A program made the position numbers and the translations under genes. This document shows positions 27,218 to 40,500 of a DNA stretch of 64,000 nucleotides, piece by piece. The notes beneath the pieces are model-generated. The model did no database searches. It worked only from the letters and a program-made list of their open reading frames with translations, and was not told where the DNA came from. Each line of letters begins with the position of its first letter. Position 1 is the stretch's first letter. This stretch comes from Mimachlamys varia (lineage: Eukaryota; Mollusca; Bivalvia; Pectinida; Pectinidae). The stretch covers positions 10,547,625 through 10,611,624 of the forward strand of contig OX392542.1 in assembly GCA_947623455.1 (NCBI GenBank). Direction: 5' to 3'.

Positions 27218-29060
27218 ATAAAAATGGTCCAAAACTAGTTGTATCAAATATTCTTAGATCCCTGCGAGTCAAATAGTGCAAATGACAATCTAAACTGAGC
27301 AAAGTTAATCCCGAGACGATCATTCCTCTTTTCTCTGATTTTATAGATATGTGTATCTAGACTGTAAGCAGATTTCCGTTGTTAATCGGCAGATGTCGAC
27401 AAGTTGGACATTAGTTGGACCAATAATCTGACCAAAAGCTTAATGAAAACAATGTATGGTTTACATTAGTTTTCCTCATAGTATCGTTCTTTAATTTTAT
27501 TAGTTTCACCCCGTTGACATAAGTTGATATTACGAACGCATTCCTACATTATATATTTCTTCAAACGAAATATTTGAAATATTTACTAAACGTTCTTCTT
27601 AATGTCAAGGTCAAAAAATGCATCCTGAATAACCCAAACGCCCATATTTAAAACGCTTACAGTGAAATAAGAGCGAAGGGCGTATACATGTTTTCGTTAG
27701 ATAAGGCCACATAATGGCTACGATTGTAGTTTAGGAGAGAAACAAGTTATTAAAACCTTCCGAAAGGAAACACTTGAGGTAAATGAAGGAACATTTTAAA
27801 GTATAATTTCAGCCCGTTATAACACATTATCGGCAATCATCATTAAACACTTACAGCACGGAACTGTTTTTAAGGTGTAAATTCGCTTTCGTCTGCTGTT
27901 AGCAGGTTTATCCTTACCGAACAGCTGAGCAACAAATGAGACATGAAGGATACTTCTAATGAAAGATGCTAGCTAAATGATTTTTCATTCAATTTCTTTC
28001 GAGTTAAAAAATCTTAAATTATGTGTTTCATCTTTGTACAGTATAGAATGGCGAGCTTCGTAATTCGCATCATCGTCATCGCGTGTCGTTCATTCTTACA
28101 TAAATATTAAATTGTGTTCTCATTTCCCTTGATTTGGCAGATAAATGCTGACAAATTACGGTGTGAAATTAGAAAACATATGTACCCACTGTCACGTTGA
28201 AACAATAACAGATATCCCATGGTAGCTTTGTTGAGCTCAACTTTACTGGAAATTCTTGCACAAGTCAATACCTTAAATGCAAAATCACTAAGATGACAAA
28301 ATTGTTTATTCGACAGCGTAAAATCGGACGTCGTGGTAAACAAATCTCTGATAATCTGAACTTTGTGGTAAGATTATAAAATGAGTTTTATATTATAGAA
28401 AATATCGACATTTTAAAAAGCACGTTTTCATGTTATGTTTTATATCATATGAGAATGAACGACATGCCAATAAAAACCCGTATTAGAAAGCTCTATTCTA
28501 TTCGAATGAAATACAGAATTGTTTTTTGGGGGGTTTCTTAACTCAAAAGAAATTGAATAAAAAAAATAACGGAAATAGAACCGTTTACTAGAAGTAAATG
28601 AGAAGTGATTATACACTGTACCGTGCTAATCATAAACATACGTATCTAAACCTACATCTGATAAGTCTTACATACATGTATATAACCATACACGTAATTG
28701 TAGCAGTATGCTTGTTGTCTGTTATGTATTGCCAAATTATGAACTTTTTGATGTAGGACATAAAAACAGCGCTAGCTGGAATAGTTCAGTCTGCGATAGA
28801 TCAGGGTTTGGGGGTTTTACAATAGCATTCCGAAAATCGGGGCTGTGTGAAATTCCACTTGTTGTAATGTGACGGTTTAGGGTTTTAGAAATTATGGAGG
28901 TCTGACGGTACCATAGATTTAAGTTACTGATTTCAAATAACTCGGTTGTGTTTCATAACCGAATCTTATTAATATAAACATATATATACTTTGCTTTATA
29001 TACCATCTACGTAACGGTAACATGATAAATTCATTACCATGGGCTAACAGTGTGAGAAGA
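27218..29060. other. Non-coding stretch, no gene seen
   Basis: AT-rich sequence with only short open frames and no recognisable domains or repeats. Confidence 0.55.
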
Positions 29061-29205
29061 ACTTGAGAACGAATTTTCCAATTTTTACAGCACTTGAGAA
29101 CGAATTTTCCCATTTTACAGTACTTGAGAACGAATTTTCCCATTTTACACCACTTGAGAACGAATTTTCCCATTTCCGAGCTCTTGGGAACGTATTTTCT
29201 TAAAA
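29061..29205. repeat. 30-bp tandem repeat, five copies
   Basis: ACTTGAGAACGAATTTTCCC recurs at 29061, 29092, 29122 and 29152, with a diverged copy near 29182. Because 30 is a multiple of three, the minus strand reads a decapeptide repeat (MGKFVLKYCK). That is a by-product rather than evidence of a gene. Confidence 0.93.
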
Positions 29206-30819
29206 AAGAGCGTCTGTAAGCGATAGATGACGGTGAAGGTCGTTAGCGGAAATAGTATCCCAACAAAAGTTATCTGCATAAGAAAATAGTCCGTCATAAA
29301 AATATCAATAAAAAGTATTGAACATATATTTTGAGATTTAAAACACCATTTCAAGCGTAAATGTGAATATAAGAAAGTCAATGACGATATCTTTGTTATC
29401 AAATTATTGTTTTCACATAATTTTAAAGTTCATGATAATCCTCCGCGCACATCTTCTGTTTGTTTACGTTTGTCACAGACAGATCGCGACCCTAGCCTAG
29501 GAGTCGCTTCAAAACCATGGTGTTTCGTTGACGTTTTTTAGATGAAGAAATATATATGGTAGTGGTATACAGACAGGATTTTGCACCAAAGAAAAAATAA
29601 CTAATTTTTGAGAAAAAATTGGGAACTCCCCGAAACGGGTATATTATTTGTATATTTCAAGTCAGTATATGACTTTGATATTTCTTAATTTAAAGATGAA
29701 AATAGCTGAATTCAGCTAATTAGATGAAAAGAATTATGTCTGAGTATACAGAAGGAACGACGGATAATCTCTCCCGAGGCGGATAATCTCGAGCACCCCA
29801 ATACAAACCATAATCGAAGTTTTAAAGAGTACAGAAAACAACACGTACGACAAGGCCATCTTTTCTAGGCGGTTCTGACGTATCGTCTGACAGGAAGCTC
29901 GATAGAGGACAAATTGGCTGTCAAAAAAAGTATACATTTCAAGCGTAGATGTGATGTAGTTATGATTGGTCGAACGCTCCCAACTGCAGAATTTGTTCAG
30001 CTGCGCGTTCGTTCGTAACTTCTTTCATATCCTACACCTAAATGAAGGATACTGTAAGGGTGAAGTGCTCGAACGATATTACGTAATATATCGACTTGCG
30101 TTCGTCTGCAGTTGTAAATATTTACGATCAAAAGCAAACGCAGTCGATACATTGAGTTAGGTAAACATTGGTCTGTGATATCCCGTGATGGATCGGTGAT
30201 AAAATAGCATTACTCCGGGAATACACGAAATTCTTCAAACGAGAAATACAAGTTGTTGGATTTCTTTAATGAATTACCAAGTTTGTGAATAACTCAAAGA
30301 GATTTGATATCAAAGACATGGATTCTCGTAGAATTTCAGAGACAAAATTCCCATATAATTACGAAATGAAACTCAATATTACCGCGAGATGTGTATCCGG
30401 GTTCCCAAAGTATATACACCTTACACTGATGTACGCTTATATATAGTTATACAGCGTACTGGTATACCCCAGTGCTTACGTTGTATATGTTATGTCCAAC
30501 ACTTAACAAGCTTGACTGGCACATCGACCACTAATGATGGTCGTCATTTTAAAACATGATGAGTTTGTAGAATACAATTAGCAATGTACTGTAAAATACA
30601 GTGAACAAAACAAATATGTTGATAAACTTGAGATTATGTTGATTACCGTAAATTACGTTTCTCTGTTCATGATTTTGTTTTGGAATGCTTTCGTGAAATG
30701 CAAGAAACAACAGACAAATTAAGCCTGTTAAATCAGTATCATGCTTTATGAGATTTTATTGAAAACAAAACAACAAAGCAAGAAATGCATTTTTCATAAA
30801 AAAATAATTCATAACGAGG
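29206..30819. other. Non-coding stretch, no gene seen
   Basis: Only short open frames are present. No repeats of note. Confidence 0.5.
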
Positions 30820-31320
30820 ATTAAATCAACATACATCCTGCCTAAATTGATTACTCACAATAGACTGCATTTGGAGGTGAGGTGTACTCGTTAGTGACTT
30901 TCCGTTGTTTGCAGCATTCGGCGGCCTTATACAGGATGCCGAACCTCTCCCGGTCTTGTTGACTCTGCCACATGTTTTGGTTTTTAGTTGAATATTCGCC
31001 CCCGTTAAGATTGGTTTGGGTTCTGTCCCCTGCCCGAGACACCAGAAGCCCACAAACTAGTAGTTGTGGGAGTGGACCGAATGGTTCATCCGTTGAACTC
31101 AATAACGTGGGCGGGTGGGGTGTTTTGCTGGGGGCCTTTGGCAGGTTTGTAGCACTTTTAATCAGAAAAAATGTTTTGACTATCCCAAGAAGGCTTATAA
31201 CATATCGCAGACTCCCCAATACGCACTAAGCATATGCACTCACATCGCATACACTGGGAGGCCGTTTTTAAATTACCCTAGCTGTTAATAGAACGTTAAA
31301 AAGGAAACTAAAACCAAATA
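30820..31320. repeat. Probable interspersed element with SINE-like 3' tail
   Basis: A locally GC-richer block holds overlapping open frames on the minus strand (30826-31053 from ATG; 30851-31219 from a TTG only) with no domain I recognise. It is followed by CCCTAGCTGTTAATAGAACG TTAAA at about 31273. That tail matches the 3' end of the tRNA-derived SINE at 60333-60546 (CCCTGGCTGCTAATAGGACG). The whole may be one old interspersed element. The boundaries are uncertain. Confidence 0.45.
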
Positions 31321-31689
31321 CAATCAGAAGGAAATCCGTGTGTCGCCGCAACCATTCCGTTTTGTTGTTCCATATATCTGAATATGGGCTATTGTTATAC
31401 TACAAACACAACTAGTTCTTATATTCAACTGTTGTCTGAATACAATGATTTTTTTTATTACATTGTACATTGGACGCCAGTCGGAGTTTCATTTCTATGT
31501 GAACATTTTCTATGTCGCTTCCTCGAAACAGCTGGGGTCTTTTATTTGCTTTTGGTGTACCGTCGGAAAGTAAATGATAGAAAAGAAGTCAGGAATGTGT
31601 CCGAAGTGTTTCAATGTGGTCATGAGATCAACTTTGATATTAGGGAAGAAAAACTTGGATTTGCAGGAGTCCCAAATTAGTCGCCTCTT

Positions 31690-32400
31690 ACGAAACACAA
31701 ACTTTTGGGTACAGCAGGTCTACTATTTGTTTCCCCAATGCCCCTTAACCAGCCTTACTGGACATATGTCAGCGGAAGTGACGCCACAACGAAGCAGATT
31801 GGTTTTGTTTCATTTTCTTAAACGTTCTATCAACAGCTAAAGTAAAATAAGGAGTGAACATGTGTGTGCTTAATCCTTGTAACAGCGCAGATTGTTGGTT
31901 GATCTGGGTGTTTACTGTCTTTCGGCTATCACTAGCGACAGTCGGTGTTCTTATATCGACATGAAGGGGTAGAGGTCCGCTTACCAGGCCATCGATGATT
32001 CTATACGGCTGTTTGTTAGTGTATTCTGACTCGGTGTAGCAGAAAGTCTTACAGAAGGACGGTTGTACAAACAGGTCTACTGATGGTCGTCTCAATGTCC
32101 CATTAACCAGCGGACGAAGGCAGGCGAAAGTGACGCCATTATAAGGTGGATTGGTTTGAGTTTGTTTGGGTTTACATTCTATCAACACCTTTGATGGGTG
32201 CGCATGTGTGTGCTTGAGATAGGGTATGTTGGTGTACTTGGCTCCTTGTGACAACGCAGTTTGTTGGCCAGTTTACTTTTACGTCTCGAATCACTGACGA
32301 AAGTCGGTGTTCTGTCGACATGAGGGGATATGTTTCAGCATACCAGACCCTCAGTGATTTCAAAAGACCTTGTCAGTTGAAATCATGCTCCACGGTCTGT
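31690..32400. repeat. Diverged tandem pair, about 355 bp apart
   Basis: CAGGTCTACTATTTG ... CCCTTAACCAGC near 31716-31753 is echoed by CAGGTCTACTGATGG ... CCCATTAACCAGC near 32071-32112. AAGTGACGCCACAACGAAGC is echoed by AAAGTGACGCCATTATAAGG, TATCAACA by TATCAACA, and GACAGTCGGTGTTCTTATAT by GAAAGTCGGTGTTCTGTCGA. The pair is old, with many indels. Open frames across it on the minus strand (31769-32254) are not conserved between the two units. Confidence 0.75.
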
Positions 32401-33319
32401 AAGTTCCTAGGATACGGAAAGGCTGTCACTATGGACGTGTTCTACGGATTTGGCCCCGCAACTCTCTTATGCATGATAGTACGGACCTGAAACTGACTTT
32501 ATAGTGCTACCTCATTGAAGTTCCATGCCGAAGTACCAAGGAAATAATCCAACCCAGTCACACTATACTGTCAAGTTACCCTTTGATGTTGTGAGTTAAG
32601 GACTAGGTACAGGACAATTCAATATGGCGGAGGTGCTTTTACCAAAACTTCTTATATTACTAAATACTGCAAAATACATGACCAAAATAGACCACAAAGT
32701 ACATTTTGTGATGGAGAATCGATAATTTCAACCATATTTTGGTATGTTTAGTGTTTTTTCTAATATTTTGTGTTATATGCCTAAAATGCGTGCACGTTTG
32801 CAGAATACTGCGAAAGATGATAAAAACAATTACAAAACTATTACATCTTAAGAATCATCCCCGATACGGGGATGGGGTTTTGGGGTTAGGGATGGGTTGG
32901 GAAGGGGGGCACATTACTTCCTACTTACTATCATGCAGTGACATCTTCCACGAGATGTATGTCACGGTGTTATAACATCGAACAGTGGCCGAACTTATAA
33001 TACATTGTTTTGTTAACCGACTAATAAAAGTACTGATTAAGCAATGGAAGTTTAATAACTTTCCATTGATTGTATTTGTTTGAATAATTTATTATTGACC
33101 TCTAGAAACTAATATTAAATGTTTAAGTACATTTTTACTATTGAAATATCGAAAATAGTCATTTTATGACAGCTATATTTCCTTGTGGAAAATATATCTT
33201 TTTCTGATTTGACCAATTAAAACGCTGTTTACAAATGACAATGGGGAAAACTAAAAGCTATCCGAGAGATTTTGCTATAAAATGTAATGAACAAAACATC
33301 TAACAGTGTACCCAGTTAT
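32401..33319. other. Mostly featureless stretch with a G-rich run
   Basis: Contains a 33-codon ATG frame at 32624-32725 in a strong initiation context (CAATATGGCGG), with no supporting homology, and the G-rich run listed separately. Nothing else was recognised. Confidence 0.5.
32868..32909 (+). other. G-quadruplex-prone G run
   Basis: Seven G tracts of three or more (GGGGATGGGG, TTTTGGGG, TTAGGGATGGG, TTGGGAAGGGGGG) lie within 42 bases with loops of 2-4 bases. This fits the standard G3+N1-7 quadruplex pattern. Confidence 0.8.
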
Positions 33320-33776
33320 ACCAAATATCGCAGCTGTTTCGTTATTCTAGGGCTTGCTGTATATCGAAATTTTCGTGATAGATATCAACTGCTGACAAAC
33401 TAACAACACATGGATTCGAGAGAGGCAGGTTGATCCGAACTATGGGCAAAATTTATGGTGGCCATCTGAGTCTCATTGAGAAATAATGGACGTTCTTGAG
33501 TATGCTCATTAATATGCTTACTGATGGTGTTTGAAAATGATGACTCGGTTCTCACTTTGAAGACTTGAGGTTTACTTGGATGTGACCAAGATTAACATGG
33601 CGGGTGTCGTCGATGAAGCAAAAGAGCTTACTCTTTCGGAACACCTGTCCAATTCTTAAGTGCTTTTACAAAGGCATCCATGTAAATGTTTCCTTTGTTC
33701 ATATTTTGCCCCAAGTTTAGTCGATTTTGAGTTTGGATTATGGTTTTGTTGACGCTTCGGTATTCTTTGATTTTTC
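33320..33776 (+). pseudogene. 5'-truncated retroelement (RT family copy d)
   Basis: Begins near CGTTATTCTAGGGCTTGCTG in the RT C-terminal region and ends GCTTCGGTATTCTTTGATTT. Internal deletions remove part of the RT C-terminus near 33480, so no frame is open through it. Confidence 0.87.
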
Positions 33777-34130
33777 ACTCTTGTGTCCAATACGTTGATA
33801 CTTTTCATTCATTCACGCTGCGCACTCGTGAAAAACATGAAAGTATTAGCCCCACTCTTGAAATGAATATTTGATATTAGTGAAGACATTGTTAGGTATC
33901 CTCTATATATTTTTATTATACCCTGAGAGTACGGGATTCGAAGACTTTTAAAGGATTTTTACAGCTGTACCAGGACCATACATGTCTATTGGTTGATATC
34001 TTAGCACTAGTTAAGCAGGATCAATGCTAGTAAGGCGAGAATGATTGACGATTAACTATGCAGATAATGAAGCGAACAGCAGGAACATAATTAAGTGATT
34101 GGGGACAGAGATAGAGCGTGTTGAAAACAG
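33777..34130. other. Non-coding stretch, no gene seen
   Basis: Unique AT-rich sequence between retroelement copy d and the 55-bp repeat. Confidence 0.5.
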
Positions 34131-34640
34131 GACGGTGATGGGAGTGTTTGTGAGTGTGTCGGGGTGGGGTGGGGAGTGGGTATGGGACGATGATGGGAGT
34201 GTTTGTGAGTGTGTCGGGGTGGGATGGGGATTGGGTATGGGACGGTGATGGGAGTGTTTGTGAGTGTGTCGGGGTGGGGTGGAGAGTGGGTATGGGACGG
34301 TGATGGGAGTGTTTGTGAGTGTGTCGGGGTGGGATGGGGATTGGGTATGGGACGGTGATGGGAGTGTTTGTGAGTGTGTCAGGGTGGGTTGGGGAGTGGG
34401 TATGGGACGGTGATGGGAGTGTTTGTGAGTGTGTCGGGGTTGGATGGGGATTGGGTATGGGACGGTGATGGGAGTGTTTGTGAGTGTGTCGGGGTGGGGT
34501 GGGGAGTTGGTATGGGACGATGATGGGAGTGTTTGTGAGTGTGTCAGGGTGGGGTGGGGAGTGGGTATGGGACGGTGATGGGAGTGTTTGTGAGTGTGTC
34601 GGGGTGGGATGGGGATTGGGTATGGTATGGAGAGGGTGGT
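34131..34640. repeat. 55-bp G-rich minisatellite, about nine copies
   Basis: GACGGTGATGGGAGTGTTTG starts at 34131, 34186, 34241, 34296 and onward at 55 bp. Each copy carries GGGGTGGGGTGGGGAGTGGG or a one-base variant, which fits a quadruplex pattern on the + strand. The minus strand is open for 206 codons (34647-34027) as a Pro/Thr/His/Ser-rich repeat. That reflects the C-rich unit and is not judged a gene. Confidence 0.95.
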
Positions 34641-37393
34641 GGGGCACGGAGTAGGTGTTATATGGAATGGTAGTCCATTTTACATCTATATTATTGATAC
34701 TTCAGCTAAAATATGTAAAATAATCATAACAGCCGTGCGTGTCTGTGGCTAGAGCTAGTTTCGAGCGCCTATAATTACATTCTAATGGTAAAAGAGCAGT
34801 ATTATCTCAGACGAAATTACCTTTCTGACGCGGTGAAGTGTGGGGCCATACAGGAGCATCAAGACAGGCGTGCTTGAAGTACCTGCTTCAGTGTTATACT
34901 GTAAGACCCTGGCGCTCTAGTGCATACCCTATAAGTTTGTTTATGTTGATAAGAAATGTCAAACGCGTGCCTTTTAACCATTTTTATCAACTGTCAATCT
35001 TTTGATTTATTTGTGATAAGAAAACCTCGTCTGACCGTGACCAGATGACGCGCGATTTACATGGTAATTGGACTTCTTTCACATTATCATGATATTGGTG
35101 ATATTAATCCACGTGCTCATTAGCGGATTTGATTGATGGACTTGCATATAAAACTGCCCCTCCCAGACTGACCATGTGACAGCATTCGGAACCCCTCTGG
35201 CGATTTCATCATGTTTTGTGTAAGGATTTTTTTCCGAAAAGAGAAAGTACATTTATATGTTCATAAAGGAATAGACAAGGGTTTCTTAATAGCATTTAAA
35301 AAGACAGCCAGCATTTTACTAGCTTATTTGTAATAAAAAATATTTGTTTTTACAATATAAACCCGACAAAATATGACGCACTTAACAGTTAATTCATCTC
35401 CAAGGAACTCGAAAAAAATACGAATACCGCGCCAAACATCGCGGTATACGACGTCATCACTTTTTGTGTCATCTGTCCTTAAGTTGAACGACACACCACG
35501 AAGAGTTGTAGCATAGGGGCAATAGTCAAGATTAAATTCATTTTGAAAGCATGATTATATTTTTTCGTATTCGTCTTGCAGAGTTTAGGAAGAAACAAAT
35601 GTTGTCTGGGGTGATGCCGGCTGTGGATGTGGGGTCTTTGATCTTGCACGCCATGAACGTCTGTAATGAGTCAGATACAGTGCTGGGGTTTCTTCTATTT
35701 CAAACGATAAATATTGGCAAATTGGGCTTAAACATCGTGTAATTGTCAGCACATTAATAGAAACCCACCCCGTCACAGTTTATGACACGATGTATGCCAG
35801 TACCGTTCAGTGCGAGGTCTGCTACACCCCACCACGTCAGTACGTACCTCACACAAATCATAGAAGCAATGGTTAATGCGATTTTCAAACACAAACTTCA
35901 AAGCTTTAAGAACATCGATCCCACATGTTTTCATGAGAAATGCTCTGGATCTGCATATAAATGATACCGCTTCACTTTGGGGGTAGTGTAGGGGATACCT
36001 CGTGATTTCAATAAACGTCGTGATCTGGGGCACTCATGGGGGCAAAAATATTAAGATCTTGTGTGCTTGAAAAGGATATTTATTTCATTTATTTATTCTA
36101 TAAATATTCACAAAGTTTCTACAATGTCTTCTTTTTTTCATTCAACAACACTGATAATTAGTATTCAAAACTTCGAAATTAAGCACTGCCTCCAAATGAA
36201 GATTTGCTGGTCTCAGATTGGTGGTTGAAATATCTTAAAAGCCCAATTTCCTAGTTATCTAGATTTCAGGTATTTCACAGAAATATTTAGAGCATCGCAC
36301 GTACCACAGAACCAGGAAATGAAATTCCATCCCCAGCCATTGACAGTTTACTTGGTAAAAACGTGCGCGCTTTGGGATGAATCGGACTTAGTTGTGGTTT
36401 GATGAGCTCTGTAGAAACCGCACCCTAGTCAAGTCCGAAACAGGATACTGACACAAGACATTTATATCATTGTGGTTTTATTTTACAGCTACTTAAGAAA
36501 TCTATTTTTCGGTAGAATATCATTTAACTCTCGGAAACCCTTCAGGTTGAACGTTTGTTTCAGCGTGTACAGCTTGAATACATGTTAACACAAAACTGTT
36601 TGGTTTTATTTCTTCATTTCTGAACAAAACTGCAAAAACCACGACTAGCTGGGATAAAAATGAAACAGATATGTGTATTAACATGCAATAATTTAAGTTA
36701 AAAACATTTTTGCAGCAGCATATTTATAAATATACCACAAGGGCCTGATTATTTTCTTTTATTTACTTTCTTTAGTTAGTTTTACCACAAGAATGGTATA
36801 AAATCACAAGAGCTTTGTATTATCGTTAGTAGTTGTGAAACTGTAACAGTTCAACTTTCAATGTTGACTTGTATATTAGAAGTTCAGTGAACACAATCAT
36901 TGTATCAAATTAACAATTGTAATGGGCGTCATCATAACAATTCTCAATTCCATAAGTAAAACAATATCCAAAGTTTTCACAGCAGTATTTATGTCATATT
37001 AAAGATTAACGCAAGTTAAGTACAACTTTTTTTATGTAATTTACAGATATATTTGTAATTAAATGCTAAGATCGTTTTGATAAGAAACCAACTGAAACTG
37101 TTTCCAGGCTTTACAACACTCTCTCTACAAAGTAAACATGCCTTCTCAAGGACTCTTTGCTTTAAAAAAGAAATAAACTCTTTCGAAAGCGCACAAAGTA
37201 AACTTTAGTCACTTTTTAAATAAAAAATCTTAGTTATTGAATGGGTTCAAAACTTGCTCTAACACATACTTTCTGTGTCGTTTACACATGTTATCGACTC
37301 GTCATTTCCCCTTTACTGTATATTAATACCTATTTATGTTTGTTACCCAGGTGATGACGACGATGACGCTGTAAAACATCTAGAGCGTCTGAC
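34641..37393. other. Upstream region of the TMEM26 gene
   Basis: No coding region is supported. A TATAAAA at 35147-35153 precedes an ATG and a GTAAGG donor-like site near 35210-35224. A pyrimidine-rich acceptor-like TTTGTTACCCAG ends at 37350, so a 5' untranslated exon is possible but unproven. Confidence 0.4.
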
Positions 37394-37593
37394 ATGGTGT
37401 CATTTAGTACTGTGACCATCGTTCGCGCCATTTCTGTCCGTCTGCTGTTCACGTGTCACGGTCTCGTGTCAATATGGCGGCTGTACTACGTCACACACGA
37501 CACCAGGTTCTGGTACCTGGGACTGGCCATGGCTTTCTTACTCATCGAGACATCCGTTACCCTGGTCAAGAACCGCGGCAAGGAATGGAAATG
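37394..37593 (+). CDS. TMEM26: TMEM26 coding exon 1
   Basis: Encodes residues 1-66 plus two bases of Trp67, with two hydrophobic segments. The donor is ATG|GTCAGT at 37594. The exon sits in a GC-richer patch than its surroundings. Confidence 0.93.
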
Positions 37594-40500
37594 GTCAGTA
37601 CTATTGTTTTAATTTTAATCATTTCATTTTAATATTTTTATTTTAAGTTGTCCTCTAAAAGTCTCTTCTGAAATACCGAAAGACCTAGTGACATGGAATT
37701 TAGCTTAGAGTTTCCTTAGAATGAGCCAAACAAAGTTTGCCAAAACAAATCAGCCATACCGGTACCTAATTTCAAGGTCACATCAGTCAATTATGTAAAA
37801 ACATTCAAACGACCCTTCTGTTATACCAAAGTCCTAGATACACAATATATTTCGCTGGTAGCTTCCTGAGACGAAGCTCGACAAAGATTGGACAATAATC
37901 TATTTCCAGGTCACAAGTTTCCAAAATGTCAAAACCTTCAAGTGACTTCTTCTGAAATATCGAAAAGCCTAGTGACATGAAGAAGCCGAATAAAGTTTGC
38001 GAAAAAATAACTTTGATATACTTTTGAGGTCACAGGATTCCAAAATGTCAAAACCTTCAAATGACTTCTTCTGAAATATCGAAAATTCTATTGATTTATT
38101 TGGGCTGTACGATGCTTCCTTGGAAGAAGCCGAAGAAAATTGCTTATATTACTACTTAGTGTTTGATGCGTTTTAGCCTTGAGAAATGTTTTCCATTTCT
38201 TGGCTTAATTTTGCATTTAAACAGCTGCGTTAGAAATGGTCAAAATTAAACATAGTACAGTATTATACATATATTGAATGAGTATAGTTATGGTTACTAC
38301 TAATCTATATGATAAACGTGATGATTTCAATTTTCCGATCGTGAACTTTCAATTTCTTGATAGTTACATCCCTGCTTCTCCAACCTATGGTGTTTACATG
38401 TCGCAATTGATTCGATATTCCAGGGCTTGCTCTAAATATCGTGATTATCGTGATCGATGTCGACTGTTGACGAACAAACTAACAACACAAGGATTTGAGT
38501 GTTGCAGGTTGATCAGAACTATGGGCAAGTTGTATGGTCGCCCTCATGGTCTCATTGAGAAATATTCTGTATCTTTAAGTGATATGAAGATGGATGTTTT
38601 TGAGTATGCTCTTTAGTGTGTTTACTTGTTGTGATTGACAATGATACTTGGTTCTCATTTGAGAACTTGATGTTTACTTGGATGTGACAAAGATTTACAT
38701 TGCGGGTGTCGTCGATGAAGCAGAAGACGCTTATTTTTCTGGAACACCAGGTCTTAATCTCTTGCACTTTTACGAGGGTAAAAGTAAATGTAAATGTAAA
38801 TGTAAATGTCTATGTAAATCTTTCCTTTGTTCATATTTTGCCCTGGTTTAATCGATTTTGAGATCGGATTATGATTTTGTTAACGGTTCTGTATTCTCTT
38901 TTTATTATGGTATTACTAAATTATTTTATTGTTACTTATCGGAGCTTTTGAAGTTAACAATAGAAAGAATAATTGGCAATTATTGTTTTAATGGACACTG
39001 AATAAAAAAATAGAGAAGTCCGTTATCAACTTAACCTTATCCCACCTGTGTTACTTTAGTAGACTCGACGATGCGTGATTTAGATGAGTTCATTATGGTA
39101 TACAAGGGTTGGGGGATGTGGTACGGACACGGATTTTATCCGACGATGTAATTTTGCCGAAACATATTTCGTTTTCAACCACTTATTTCTAGCTTTAGGC
39201 CTTGACCCTGATTATTGACTCGAGTTTATTTCTACCCAAATGACCTGTTTTGATACGGATTTGATCATTTAATCAGATATAGTGTTGTTTGTTTGTACGA
39301 CAGGTTCTGCCCCAGTGTCTTCATATACCTTATGAGCACCGTGCCGTCAATTTGGTTCCTGGAACTTCACGAAATGGAGAAACGGATATCGACCACAAAC
39401 AACAGTCGCGGGCATGCGCAGAACGATTCTCTTGAAGATCTCAGCGCCGAACTTGGAAATGTTTTAGGTGTAAGTAGTGTATATGCTTATTTTCCCCCGA
39501 ACACCCTGGACTGTTAGCTTGGTATGGCTTTTCAAATATGTTACAAATAAAAAAAAAATAATAATAAAATAATTTATCTTCGAAATTAGAAGTTTGACCA
39601 GAGCAAAAACTTTGGGTTTGAGTATGATGTCGCTTTCATGAATATAAACAGTTTCGCATTAATCTTGTTACTTTCTAATTAAGACTGAAAAAAAATCTAG
39701 ATGAGAAATCAGAAGGTTTGTAATATATTTTTTTTCCACTTTTTGACGAATGTAAGAATATGAAATAGAATAGTTAAAGATATCGAATATATGCGCATTT
39801 ATTATGATGCTATATACAACGAAATACTAGAAAAAAAATATGCGGACAGATTTTTCCTAGTTTATTATTAAACATTTCCTAGCATTTTTTTTATTATCAC
39901 CCACGCATCCAATCACGTACAATTATAAACCAATTCACGAATAGAAAACTCCCTCTAATGGCCTCTTCTAATAATTATGTCGCATGTCCTAAATCAATGT
40001 CATAGTGTATATATCTATTAAAGAGATCGGTAATTCCGTGTCGTGTTTTGGCGATTTGACTCATTCAACACGAACTCATAAACTTGTCAAATTTGACAAG
40101 AGTTGTAATCATCGGTAACCTTTCACCTAATATTATACAAAGGTGTCGGGACTGGCCCTGAACCAATTATCTAAATACACGGCAAATCGATTCCCATTCT
40201 CGTTATTGAACTTAATACACCTTAGTTTGAGGTCATATATTATTGCTGAGGTGAAAATATTCAAAAATAGCGTTTTATATTACTCATTTTATGACTAAGT
40301 TTGTGTGATACAAAATAAATAGGAGAACACCGAAATACAGAATACAAGAATTTTTAATGACACCAAATTGAAGATGGCGACCATAAAACTTGCCCTCAAT
40401 TTTCATCAACCTGCATTTCTCAAACCCGGCACTGTAAGTTTGTTCGTCAGCAGTCGACATTTACAAGGATGTTCGAATTTTTTGGCAAATGACTTTTTTT

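Larger units (their letters stand above)
37594..39303 (+). other. TMEM26: TMEM26 intron 1 (1710 bp)
   Basis: Phase 2 GT-AG intron ending TTTGTACGACAG. It contains a degenerate tandem repeat (about 37650-38130) and retroelement copy e in sense orientation. Confidence 0.9.

Noticed and set aside
28919..29173. Minus-strand frame with MGKFVLKYCK decapeptide repeats
   Set aside because: It follows from the in-frame 30-bp tandem repeat. The rest of the frame is AT-rich noise.
32624..32725. 33-codon small open frame in a strong start context (CAATATGGCGG)
   Set aside because: The context is attractive, but it has no homology, no splice sites and no second supporting feature; kept only as a note.
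34027..34647. 206-codon Pro/Thr/His-rich open frame on the minus strand
   Set aside because: It is the complement of the 55-bp G-rich minisatellite. The 55-bp period shifts frame in each copy, so the peptide repeats only every 165 bp, as expected of a chance open frame.
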